This document shows, one piece after another, positions 36,431-44,879 of a stretch of DNA of 64,000 nucleotides. Source of the DNA: Streptomyces sp. SID12488 (GTDB lineage Bacteria > Actinomycetota > Actinomycetes > Streptomycetales > Streptomycetaceae); NCBI RefSeq assembly GCF_010548275.1, contig NZ_JAAGLT010000001.1, forward strand, positions 248,001 to 312,000, written 5' to 3'. Under the pieces are notes generated by a model, which worked only from the letters and a program-made list of their open reading frames with translations, searched no databases and had not been told where the DNA came from. Both the position numbers and the translations under genes were made by a program. The stretch's first letter is position 1. The number at the start of each line of letters is the position of its first letter.

Positions 36431-37822
36431 ATGCCACATGCACTGAACGGACCGAAGGGGCTCAACGGGCTGGCCGAGTACTGTGCTTCGGCCCTCGCCG
36501 AGCACAACTGCCCGTCGGTCTCGGTGGCCGTCGTCGAACACGGCGAAGTGGTACTGGCCGAGGCGCACGGCCTCGCGGACGTCACCTCGGCCCGCCCGGC
36601 CACCCCCGAGACGGCCTACGCCCTGGCCTCGATCACCAAGCCCATGACGGCAACGGCGATCTGCGTCGCGGCCGACAAGGGCCTGCTGGACCTGGACGCC
36701 CCCGTCCCTGTACCCGTACCGGGCGACCACGGGTGGCCGACCCCGACCGTCCGCCAACTCCTCCAGCACAGGGGCGGTTTCGGCGCCCACTACGACTTCC
36801 ACTACGCCGGCCACGGGGACGGCGAACGGATCGACGCGACCCCGTACGCGATGCTCCGCCGCCCACCGGGCACCGACTTCGAGTACGCCAACCTCGGCTA
36901 CCGGGCCCTGGGCCACCTGCTGGAAGAGGCGACAGGCCAGGGGCTCGCGGACTTCGTACGGGAGCAGGTGTTCGAGCCCCTGGGTCTCACCGCCCTCCAC
37001 CTGGGCCCCACCTACCCCGGCCCGGCTCCCCACGCGACGCGCTACACGACCGACGGCCGCACCTACCCGCCGTACTGCGACACCAGTCACCCCGGCGCGA
37101 CCCTGGGCTGGGCCCCCGCCGCCCAACTGGCGCTGTTCGCCCAGTCCTACGACCGTCTGCTGAAACCGGAGACGGCGGCGTCCGTCCTCGACGCCGGCCC
37201 GGTCACCCCGAGCGTCGGATACGGGCTCGGCTGGTGTCTGTCGCGCGGTACCGGTCCCCTGGTGCGGAGCCATGGTGGCGGTATGGGCGGGGTGGCGGCG
37301 ATCGTCGTGACCGTGCCCGAGCAGCACTTGTCGGTGTCCGTCCTGACCAACAGCACCGACAAGGCGGCCCGTGACGGAATCACCCACCACATCCTCGGCG
37401 CGCTCGTCCCCGGCTTCTCCCCCGAGTCGATCAACCCCTTCGCAGCCGACCCCGTACGCCCCCCGCGCCTCAGGACGCCCCATTGGCGAGGCTCGATCAG
37501 CACCCCGGAGGGAGACATCCCGATGTCGCTGACCGTCTCCCCGGAGGACAACCGGGCGCGCCTGCACCTGAACGGCGAGACCGCGGAAGCGCAGGCGAGC
37601 GCATCGCAGGCCTGGGACCTCCAGGCGACCTTCCCCCTGCAACTCCCCACCGCGGACGCCCGGATCAACAGCCCGGCCCTGTCACTCCACCTCCGCCGCG
37701 ACAAGGACGACGACAGGGACAACGGCGGCCTCAGCGGCGTGGCGCGAGCCTTCAAGTCCGGTGACGCGGAAGGCCTGTTGGGCAACCTCCTCACGCACAC
37801 CTGCCAACTACGCCCCTGCTGA
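36431..37822 (+). CDS. Serine hydrolase of the beta-lactamase/DD-peptidase fold
   Basis: A 463-residue protein. The catalytic SxxK is in YALASITKPMTAT, the Tyr motif is YANLGYRALG, and the third motif is the HGGGMGG segment, in place of KTG. This is the class C beta-lactamase-related (PF00144) pattern. About 110 carboxy-terminal residues form an additional domain of the kind seen in esterase/peptidase members. No signal peptide is visible, so it is probably cytoplasmic and may be an esterase or D-amino peptidase rather than a resistance enzyme. The ATG follows AATGCGTGG without a good ribosome-binding site. Confidence 0.87.
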   Translation: MPHALNGPKGLNGLAEYCASALAEHNCPSVSVAVVEHGEVVLAEAHGLADVTSARPATPETAYALASITKPMTATAICVAADKGLLDLDAPVPVPVPGDHGWPTPTVRQLLQHRGGFGAHYDFHYAGHGDGERIDATPYAMLRRPPGTDFEYANLGYRALGHLLEEATGQGLADFVREQVFEPLGLTALHLGPTYPGPAPHATRYTTDGRTYPPYCDTSHPGATLGWAPAAQLALFAQSYDRLLKPETAASVLDAGPVTPSVGYGLGWCLSRGTGPLVRSHGGGMGGVAAIVVTVPEQHLSVSVLTNSTDKAARDGITHHILGALVPGFSPESINPFAADPVRPPRLRTPHWRGSISTPEGDIPMSLTVSPEDNRARLHLNGETAEAQASASQAWDLQATFPLQLPTADARINSPALSLHLRRDKDDDRDNGGLSGVARAFKSGDAEGLLGNLLTHTCQLRPC

Positions 37823-37862
37823 ACCCACTTGGCGTCCGGCGCGCACTGCTTGACTGACACCC

Positions 37863-38639
37863 ATGTCGAAGACTCTCGGTGTACCCAGGCCCGATCAGGC
37901 GTCCTACATGCTTCGTGCCGCGTCCGAGGACGCCGGTCGGACGTACAAACGGCAACTGCTCGATCTGCTGGACCTCCGCCCCGGCCACACCGTCCTCGAC
38001 GTGGGCTGCGGCCCCGGCACCGACCTCCCGGCCCTCGCCGAACGGGTCGGTCCGGGCGGCCGGGTGATCGGGGTGGACCAGGACCCGGCGATGCTGGCGA
38101 CGGCCCGCGAACGCACCGCCGCCGTGAGCACTGTGGAGATCCGGGAGGCGGACGCGCATGCCCTGCCCGTCGCCCCCGGGACGGTGGACCGCGCCAAGAT
38201 CGACCGGGTTCTGATGCATGTGCGGTCCCCTGCCGAGGTGCTCACCCAGCTCCACGCCGCCACCCGTCCCGGCGCCCTCGTCGGTCTGGTGGAGCCCGAC
38301 TGGGACACCCTGGCGGTGGACGCGGAGGACCTGGAGACGAGCCGCGCGTTCACCCGCTACACCACCGAGAAGGTGGTCCGCCACGCCACCGTCGGCCGCC
38401 GCCTCGCCCGCTTGGCCGTCGAGGCGGGATTCCGCATCGAGACGACGAGCGCCAACACCCCCGTCTTCACCGACTTCGCGGACGGCGACCACACCCTCGG
38501 GCTCGGCCGCAACATGCAACAGGCCATCACGGAGGGCCACATCGACCGGGCACGGGGCGAAGCCTGGTTCGCCGGCCTCGCCCACGGGCCCTTCTACGCC
38601 TCGTTCACCCTCGTCACGGTGATCTGCTCCCGCCCCTGA
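37863..38639 (+). CDS. SAM-dependent methyltransferase
   Basis: A 258-residue class I methyltransferase. Motif I is TVLDVGCGPGTDLPALAER, the acidic residue binding the ribose is in VIGVDQDPAM, and the post-motif region is DRVLMHVRSPAEVL. The fold resembles UbiE/MenG and small-molecule methyltransferases (methyltransf_11). It starts 40 bases past the serine hydrolase on the same strand, so the two may be co-transcribed. The substrate cannot be told. Confidence 0.88.
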   Translation: MSKTLGVPRPDQASYMLRAASEDAGRTYKRQLLDLLDLRPGHTVLDVGCGPGTDLPALAERVGPGGRVIGVDQDPAMLATARERTAAVSTVEIREADAHALPVAPGTVDRAKIDRVLMHVRSPAEVLTQLHAATRPGALVGLVEPDWDTLAVDAEDLETSRAFTRYTTEKVVRHATVGRRLARLAVEAGFRIETTSANTPVFTDFADGDHTLGLGRNMQQAITEGHIDRARGEAWFAGLAHGPFYASFTLVTVICSRP

Positions 38640-39119
38640 CGGCCGCCGGACGGCCCGGGCACCGCGGGGACGGCCCGACCGACCGCGAACTCGCGGTTGA
38701 GCAGAGCAGCCCCCAGTCCGTAAACCAGGACTTGGTGAACAGCGGGCCATCCGGTTCCGGGGTGTCGACGCCGCAGCCGAGGAAGGCATGCGCGGTGTGG
38801 CAGCAGCCCTTCACACACCGGCGTGAGGCCGGCTCGTCTCCTCGTGGAGTTCGCCAGGGAGCCGTACAGAGCCGAGGGAGCGTCCGATCGTCTGCGCCTC
38901 ATTCCTGACGATCACGCATGGGCCGTCGAACGCCTGGAAGGCCTCACGTGCGGCTAACCCATCTGAACGTACCGATTAGTCCTATACGTTGATAAACGCA
39001 CGACTTTGCGCACATATTGCGGCGCCGTGCATCGCGCTCCGGTAAAGCTCCCCTTCATGTTCGGGACATCCCGAGCCGATCGAGACAGGTCAAGGCATGT
39101 CGACGCAAGGAGCACACCG
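38640..39119. other. 480-bp stretch without a convincing gene
   Basis: No ORF here has typical third-position GC bias plus a start site. Short frames on both strands (for example a minus-strand frame containing LFTKSWFTDWGLL) match nothing I know and may be the remains of a decayed gene. The right end is AT-rich. TTGATA (38989-38994) and CATATT (39013-39018), 18 bases apart, could be the promoter of the collagen-like gene. Confidence 0.4.
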
Positions 39120-39959
39120 ATGAGTCCCGAACACAGGACGCGTTCGCTTCTCGGGCCGCTGGCGCGGGACAGGTTCAAGAAGGCCGGAATGGTGGCCTCG
39201 CTCGCACTGGTCCTGGCAGCGAGCGTGGCCAGCCCGGCGACGGCCGCGGCGCGCAGCGCGGGCGACCACGCTGCCCGAACGAGTCACTACGTCGGCGGCA
39301 AGGACAAGTGCAAGAAGGAGGGTCCGAAGCACCGCGCCGCCTCGACCACCCAGGGCGGCACTGACAAGTGCCAGGGCCCAACGGGTCCGACCGGCCCGAC
39401 GGGTCCCACGGGTCCGACCGGCGCAACAGGTGCGACCGGACCAACGGGCCCCGGCAACGGAGCCACAGGCGCCACCGGAGCGACGGGCGCCACCGGCCCT
39501 ACCGGACCCACCGGAGCAACGGGCGCCACCGGCAACACCGGTGCGACGGGCACCCCGGGCCCCTGTTCCGAAGTCGACACCTACCATCCCCAGGGCAACG
39601 TCGAGTACCAGGCAGCGCTGTCGTCCGACGGACGCTTCTACGCGGGCATCCGTGACCTCACTGGCAGCAACGCCAACCCCATGCTGTGGACCGACCTCAG
39701 CACCCACACCGGATACCCGGCGGGCGGCGCGGCGGGCGTGCCGTGCGGCGCCTCCGTCGGCGAGCACCAGGCGTCAGGGGGCATCCAGTTCGGCCTGATC
39801 ACCACCACGGGCCGGGTCTACGAACTCACCTGCCAGTTCGACAACAACGGCCCCAACCCGGCGATCCTGCAGTGCGGCACCAACGCCGGCAACCCCTGGG
39901 TCGAGATGAACAGGCGCCCGGCCCCCAACGCGGTCAACGGCGGCACCGTGGTCCCGTAA
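39120..39959 (+). CDS. Secreted collagen-like (Gly-X-Y repeat) protein
   Basis: A 279-residue protein with AAGGAG upstream of the ATG. A signal peptide ([20 protein letters not shown] followed by AAA) gives export. A Lys/Gly-rich segment with paired cysteines ([18 protein letters not shown]) precedes 63 residues (about 86-148) of Gly-X-Y triplets, mostly GPT and GAT. The run is broken once by a GPGN insertion. About 130 residues of a Cys-containing globular domain follow ([35 protein letters not shown]). Bacterial collagen-like proteins form triple helices. There is no LPxTG or membrane anchor, so it is probably released or retained by the basic segment. Function unknown. Confidence 0.85.
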   Translation: MSPEHRTRSLLGPLARDRFKKAGMVASLALVLAASVASPATAAARSAGDHAARTSHYVGGKDKCKKEGPKHRAASTTQGGTDKCQGPTGPTGPTGPTGPTGATGATGPTGPGNGATGATGATGATGPTGPTGATGATGNTGATGTPGPCSEVDTYHPQGNVEYQAALSSDGRFYAGIRDLTGSNANPMLWTDLSTHTGYPAGGAAGVPCGASVGEHQASGGIQFGLITTTGRVYELTCQFDNNGPNPAILQCGTNAGNPWVEMNRRPAPNAVNGGTVVP

Positions 39960-39971
39960 CGACCACATGCG

Positions 39972-40012
39972 AAGGGGTGTCCGAAGGGTCATCGACCCGT
40001 CGGACACCCCTT
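39972..40012. terminator. Bidirectional terminator between the collagen-like and radical SAM genes
   Basis: AAGGGGTGTCCGA (39972-39984) pairs perfectly with TCGGACACCCCTT (40000-40012), with an inner GGGT/ACCC stem. It lies between two convergent genes and 12 bases from the plus-strand stop. Confidence 0.8.
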
Positions 40013-40028
40013 GCGGCACCTCAGACCA

Positions 40029-41951
40029 CTACTTCACCGTCAGCGGCAGCAGCTTCGCACCCGTCGGTCCGATTTGGATGGAAGTGTCCATCTGCGGACA
40101 CACCCCACAGTCGAAGCAAGGCGTCCACCGGCAGTCCTCGACCTCTGTCTCGTCGAGGGAGTCCTGCCAGTCCTCCCACAGCCAGTCCTTGTCGAGGCCC
40201 GAGTCGAGGTGGTCCCACGGCAGGACCTCCTCGTACGTGCGTTCACGCGTCGTGTACCAGTCGACGTCGACCCCGAAGTCGGGCAGCGTCTTCTCCGCGC
40301 AGGCCATCCAGCGGTCGTACGAGAAGTACTCGCGCCAGCCGTCGAACCGGCCGCCGTCCTCGTACACCGCGCGGATCACCGCGCCGATCCGCCGGTCGCC
40401 GCGTGACAGCAGGCCCTCGACGATGCCGGGCTTGCCGTCGTGGTAGCGGAAGCCGATCGAGCGGCCGTACTTCTTGTCGCCGCGGATCTTGTCGCGGAGC
40501 TTCGTCAGGCGGGCGTCCGTCTCCTCGGCGGAGAGCTGCGGGGCCCACTGGAACGGGGTGTGCGGCTTGGGCACGAAGCCGCCGATCGAGACAGTGCAGC
40601 GGATGTCGTTCTGGCCGGAGACCCTGCGGCCCTCGGCGATCACGTTCGTCGCCATGTCGGCGATCTGGAGGACGTCCTCGTCGGTCTCCGTCGGCAGGCC
40701 GACCATGAAGTACAGCTTCACCTGGCGCCAGCCGTTGCCGTACGCCGTGGAGACGGTCCGGATGAGGTCCTCCTCGGACACCATCTTGTTGATGACCTTG
40801 CGCAGGCGCTCGCTGCCGCCCTCGGGCGCGAACGTCAGGCCGGACCTGCGGCCGTTCCTGGTCAGCTCGTTGGCGAGGTCCACGTTGAAGGCGTCCACGC
40901 GGGTGGAGGGGAGCGACAGGCCGATCTTGTCCTCGGTGTAGCGGTCCGCCAGGCCCTTCGCGATGTCGGCGATCTCCGAGTGGTCCGCCGAGGACAGGGA
41001 GAGGAGGCCGACCTCCTCGAAGCCAGTCGCCTTCAGGCCCTTCTCGACCATCTCGCCGATGCCCGTGATCGACCGCTCCCGCACCGGGCGCGTGATCATG
41101 CCGGCCTGGCAGAAGCGACAGCCGCGCGTGCAGCCGCGGAAGATCTCGACCGACATGCGCTCGTGGACGGTCTCCGCGAGCGGGACCAGGGGCTGCTTGG
41201 GGTAGGGCCACTCGTCGAGGTCCATGACCGTGTGCTTGCTGACCCGCCACGGAACACCGGACTTGTTCGGTACGACGCGGGCGATCCGGCCGTCCGGCAG
41301 GTACTCGACGTCGTAGAACGCCGGGATGTACACCGATCCCGTCTTCGCCAGGCGGAACAGGACCTCCTCGCGACCACCCGGCCGACCCTCCGCCTTCCAC
41401 GCGCGGATGATCTCCGTCATGTCGAGGACGGCCTGCTCACCGTCGCCGATGATCACCGCGTCGACGAAGTCCGCGATCGGCTCGGGGTTGAAGGCCGCGT
41501 GGCCGCCCGCCAGCACGATCGGGTCGTCCAGGCCACGGTCCTTGGACTCCAGCGGGATGCCCGCCAGGTCCAGCGCCGTCAGCATGTTCGTGTAGCCCAG
41601 CTCGGTGGAGAAGGACAGCCCGAACACGTCGAAGCCCTTCACGGGCCGGTGACCGTCCACAGTGAACTGCGGGACGCCATGCTCCCGCATCAGCGCCTCG
41701 AGGTCGGGCCAGACGCTGTACGTGCGCTCGGCGAGGACGCCCTCGCGCTCGTTCAGCACCTCGTAGAGGATCATGACGCCCTGGTTGGGCAGCCCGACCT
41801 CGTATGCGTCCGGGTACATGAGCGCCCAGCGGACGTCACAGCTGTCCCAGGGCTTGACCGTGGAGTTCAGCTCACCGCCGACGTACTGGATCGGCTTCTG
41901 CACGTGCGGGAGCAGAGCTTCGAGCTGCGGGAAAACCGACTCGACAGGCAT
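40029..41951 (-). CDS. B12-binding radical SAM protein (TIGR03960 type)
   Basis: A 640-residue protein. The amino part is a cobalamin-binding-like domain (FDVFGLSFSTELGYTN; IVLAGGHAAFNPEPIADFVD). The radical SAM cluster motif is RGCTRGCRFCQAG, and downstream are FAPEGGSERLRKVINK and KLYFMVGLPTETDED. A carboxy-terminal Cys cluster (CRWTPCFDCGVC) could hold another iron-sulfur cluster. This family is normally paired with the DUF2344 protein, whose gene here is at 34257, separated by five other units. GAAGG precedes the ATG. The reaction is unknown; RNA or protein modification is often suggested. Confidence 0.9.
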   Translation of the reverse strand: MPVESVFPQLEALLPHVQKPIQYVGGELNSTVKPWDSCDVRWALMYPDAYEVGLPNQGVMILYEVLNEREGVLAERTYSVWPDLEALMREHGVPQFTVDGHRPVKGFDVFGLSFSTELGYTNMLTALDLAGIPLESKDRGLDDPIVLAGGHAAFNPEPIADFVDAVIIGDGEQAVLDMTEIIRAWKAEGRPGGREEVLFRLAKTGSVYIPAFYDVEYLPDGRIARVVPNKSGVPWRVSKHTVMDLDEWPYPKQPLVPLAETVHERMSVEIFRGCTRGCRFCQAGMITRPVRERSITGIGEMVEKGLKATGFEEVGLLSLSSADHSEIADIAKGLADRYTEDKIGLSLPSTRVDAFNVDLANELTRNGRRSGLTFAPEGGSERLRKVINKMVSEEDLIRTVSTAYGNGWRQVKLYFMVGLPTETDEDVLQIADMATNVIAEGRRVSGQNDIRCTVSIGGFVPKPHTPFQWAPQLSAEETDARLTKLRDKIRGDKKYGRSIGFRYHDGKPGIVEGLLSRGDRRIGAVIRAVYEDGGRFDGWREYFSYDRWMACAEKTLPDFGVDVDWYTTRERTYEEVLPWDHLDSGLDKDWLWEDWQDSLDETEVEDCRWTPCFDCGVCPQMDTSIQIGPTGAKLLPLTVK

Positions 41952-42065
41952 CGCGGCGTTACCTTCGTGAGCTGAGCTGACGGGGGATGACCATCAAGCG
42001 TAACCCGCCCGGAGGACTCCCCGGCCCGCCGGAAAACCGGCACTGAGCCGCTGAACCTCCATCGA

Positions 42066-43568
42066 CTAGACCTCCATCGACGCCTTGATCGTCTTCCACT
42101 CCTCCGGCAGCGCCTCCTCCACCCGCGCGGCGCGTCGCTCCTCGCGCCCGTACAGCAGCCCGTACGTGAAGGTGTCCTCCCCCGCCGCGTGGGCCACGGC
42201 GGACAGCTCGCCCAGCGTGGTGCGGACCATGGCGCTGTCCTGGTGGTCGCCGAGCAGGCTCTGCAGGGACTTCATCGACCTGGTGAGCGTCTTCGCCGGG
42301 ACGCCGAGGGCGGGGGTCGCCGTCTCGGCCGCGTAGCGGGTGCGCTTGGCCTTCTTGCGGGCCTCGTGCAGGGCGAGGTCGCGGTCGGCGCCGGCCGGCT
42401 GCTCCATGGCCTCCCCGACCAGCGCGGACACCTTCGCGAAGTCCTTGCGTACGGCCTCGGCGAGCACCTTTTCCGGTTTCTTCGCCGCCGCTTTGAGCAC
42501 GGGCGGCTCGGCGACCACGGCGTCCAGGGTGTCGAGGAGCGTCAGATAGCGCGCGGAGTCCAGCACGCCGAGCAGTCGGCGGCGCGATCCTCCGTGCCCG
42601 GCCTCGGACCAGGCGCCCAGCCGCTCACGGACGGGACCGTGGACGAGGGCGGGGGGCAGTTCGTCGAGCGCCTCGCTCAGTTGTTCGGCCAGCACCTCGT
42701 GGTCGCGGCCCACGCCCAGCTCACCGGCGAGCCACTTCAGCTCGTCGCTGATCGGGTCGGTGACCTTCCGGTCGAGGACCGGGCGGAAGGTCTTGAAGGT
42801 GCTGCGCAGGCGGCGCGTAGCAACCCGCATGTCGTGCACGGACTCCTCGGCGTCCTGGCGCACGGCCGGGTCGAGGTCGAGGATGGCGTCCCGCTGGGCG
42901 CGGACGTAGGCCAGGACGTGGTCGCCGGCGGTGACGGGCTCGGCGGGTTCGTCCTTCGGGCGCGGCTGTCCGCCCTTGGTCTCCGCCAGCGCGCGGGCCA
43001 GCTTCGACGTGGACTTCGACGGGCGTACCCCGGCCTTGCGCAGGCGTTTCTCCACCTTGTCCAGGATGGCCGGGTTTCCGCCGTCGGCGAGCTCGACCTC
43101 GATCTCGGTCCACTGGGCGGTGCCCTCGCCGCCGAACAGACGGTCCGCCCGTACGGTGTCCACGCTGACCTCGGCGAGCTGCCGGCCGTCGGCGCCGACG
43201 AGGTCGCGCAGGTCCCGTGTGGAGCGCAGCCGCACCACGGGCACCACCTGGCCCTCGCGGATCCGGGCGCGCACCAGGCTCACCAGTTCGTCGGGGACGG
43301 TGTCGGAGAGCGGTACCTGGATCTCGTCGCGGATCCCCGGGGCGACCGGGAGTTTCAGGTGCCAGCCGGCGTCGGCACCGCCGGTGCGGCGGCGCAGCGT
43401 GATCGACGCGGCGGCCAGCCGCAGGTCCGAGGTGTCGTAGTAGGTCGCGTCCAGTTCGGCGGTGCCCTTGTCGATGACGTCCGCGACGACGGCGACGCCC
43501 GTCAGGTCGGGCAGCCCGCTGTCATCGGATTCGTACTTCCGCTCGATTTCCCGCTTTGTGTCCGCCAT
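42066..43568 (-). CDS. CYTH and CHAD domain protein
   Basis: A 500-residue protein. The amino CYTH domain has the EIERKYE signature, LRRRTGGADAGWHLKLP and the basic/acidic tunnel residues of triphosphate tunnel enzymes (WTEIEVELADGG). From about residue 205 a CHAD domain of conserved His/Arg helices follows (ESVHDMRVATRRLRSTFKTF; LHEARKKAKRTRYAAE). CHAD domains bind inorganic polyphosphate; CYTH domains hydrolyse triphosphates or tripolyphosphate. A role in polyphosphate metabolism is therefore likely. TAGATT six bases before the ATG suggests a leaderless mRNA. It stands alone between the radical SAM gene and rodA. Confidence 0.93.
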   Translation of the reverse strand: MADTKREIERKYESDDSGLPDLTGVAVVADVIDKGTAELDATYYDTSDLRLAAASITLRRRTGGADAGWHLKLPVAPGIRDEIQVPLSDTVPDELVSLVRARIREGQVVPVVRLRSTRDLRDLVGADGRQLAEVSVDTVRADRLFGGEGTAQWTEIEVELADGGNPAILDKVEKRLRKAGVRPSKSTSKLARALAETKGGQPRPKDEPAEPVTAGDHVLAYVRAQRDAILDLDPAVRQDAEESVHDMRVATRRLRSTFKTFRPVLDRKVTDPISDELKWLAGELGVGRDHEVLAEQLSEALDELPPALVHGPVRERLGAWSEAGHGGSRRRLLGVLDSARYLTLLDTLDAVVAEPPVLKAAAKKPEKVLAEAVRKDFAKVSALVGEAMEQPAGADRDLALHEARKKAKRTRYAAETATPALGVPAKTLTRSMKSLQSLLGDHQDSAMVRTTLGELSAVAHAAGEDTFTYGLLYGREERRAARVEEALPEEWKTIKASMEV

Positions 43569-43574
43569 GAATCG

Positions 43575-43580
43575 AATCTA
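43575..43580 (-). promoter_or_regulatory. Candidate -10 box of the CYTH-CHAD gene
   Basis: TAGATT six bases before the ATG, with no ribosome-binding sequence between. Same spacing as the other leaderless candidates in this window. Confidence 0.5.
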
Positions 43581-43679
43581 GTCACGATTCCGCTTCAATG
43601 GCAGCAGCCAAAGGGGGTTTATTGGCCATCCGGGACACCTTCACTGTTTCCCCGGACTCCACCCACCGGCCACCCACGG

Positions 43680-44879
43680 TCAGGCGGACATCGGCCGCTG
43701 CACCCTGATCGACTGCAACAGCCCCACCGCCACCCACACGGCGAACATCGACGATCCTCCGTACGACACGAAGGGCAGTGGCAGACCGGCGACCGGCATG
43801 ATCCCCAGGGTCATCCCGATGTTCTCGAACGCCTGGAAGGCGAACCACGCGATGATCCCGGCGGCGACGATCGTGCCGTACAGCTCGGTCGTCTCGCGGG
43901 CGATGCGGCAGGCGCGCCACAGGACCACGCCCAGCAGCACGATGATCAGGCCCGCGCCGACGAAGCCCAGCTCCTCCCCCGCGACCGTGAACACGAAGTC
44001 GGTCTGCTGCTCGGGGACGAACTGGCCCGTGGTCTGGGAGCCGTGGAAGAGGCCGGTGCCCGTGAGGCCGCCGGAACCGATCGCGATCCGCGCCTGGTTG
44101 GTGTTGTAGCCGACGCCGGACGGGTCGAGTTCGGGGTTGGCGAAGGCGGCGAAGCGGTTGATCTGGTACTCGTCCAGGACCCCGAGCTGCCAGATCAGGA
44201 CCGCGCCGAGGGCGCCCGTGCCGAGCAGGCCGAAGACCCAGCGGTTGGAGGCGCCGGAGGCGAGCAGCACGCCGAGCACGATGATGACCATGACCATGAC
44301 CGACCCGAGGTCGGGCATCAGCATGACGACCATCATCGGTACGGCGGCCAGGCCCAGCGCCTGGAGGACCGTGCGGTGGTCGGGGTAGAGCTTGTCGCCC
44401 GCGTCGACCCGGGCGGCCAGGAGCATCGCCATGCCCAGGATGATCGTGATCTTCACGAACTCCGAGGGCTGGAGCGAGAAGCCGCCGCCGAGCACGATCC
44501 ACGCGTGGGCGCCGTTGACGGTCGCGCCCAACGGGGTCAGCACCATGAGGATCAGGAGGACCGAGAGGCCGTACAGGACCGGCACCGCGTTGCGCAGGTT
44601 GCGGTGGCCGAGCCAGACCGTGCCGATCATCAGGCAGAACCCGATGCCGGTGTTCATGAGGTGCCGGAGCAGGAAGTAGTACTGGTCGCCCTGGTTGATC
44701 TCGGTGCGGTTGCGGGTCGCCGAGTAGACCAGGATCGCGCCGATGAAGGACAGGGCGAGCGCGGACAGCAGTATCGGCCAGTCCAGCCTGCGGGCCAGCG
44801 AGTCGCGGGCCAGCAGACGGGACATGGACGAGCGTTCGGGGCCGTAGCCGGAGACGGAGAAGGTGTTCGCGCCGGTCAT
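43680..44879 (-). CDS. rodA: RodA-type peptidoglycan glycosyltransferase (SEDS family)
   Basis: A 399-residue polytopic membrane protein that polymerises lipid II. SEDS hallmarks are LQPSEFVKITIILGMAMLLA, MPDLGSVMVMVIIVLGVLL, VPEQQTDFVFTVAGEELGF and PLPFVSYGGSSMFAVW. It has about ten transmembrane segments. The ATG overlaps the PBP2 TGA (ATGA), so the synthase pair is coupled. In S. coelicolor the orthologue (named Sfr, from memory) acts with MreB in spore-wall synthesis. It is the last gene of the mreC-mreD-pbp2-rodA unit. Confidence 0.96.
   Translation of the reverse strand: MTGANTFSVSGYGPERSSMSRLLARDSLARRLDWPILLSALALSFIGAILVYSATRNRTEINQGDQYYFLLRHLMNTGIGFCLMIGTVWLGHRNLRNAVPVLYGLSVLLILMVLTPLGATVNGAHAWIVLGGGFSLQPSEFVKITIILGMAMLLAARVDAGDKLYPDHRTVLQALGLAAVPMMVVMLMPDLGSVMVMVIIVLGVLLASGASNRWVFGLLGTGALGAVLIWQLGVLDEYQINRFAAFANPELDPSGVGYNTNQARIAIGSGGLTGTGLFHGSQTTGQFVPEQQTDFVFTVAGEELGFVGAGLIIVLLGVVLWRACRIARETTELYGTIVAAGIIAWFAFQAFENIGMTLGIMPVAGLPLPFVSYGGSSMFAVWVAVGLLQSIRVQRPMSA

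Noticed and set aside
38594..38902. A 102-codon minus-strand frame as a gene
   Set aside because: It overlaps the end of the methyltransferase gene, lacks a ribosome-binding site and resembles no family; codon bias is weak.
39375..39563. Triplet-rich DNA as a possible CRISPR or minisatellite
   Set aside because: The repeats are nine-base codon patterns in frame within a gene with signal peptide; there are no spacers.
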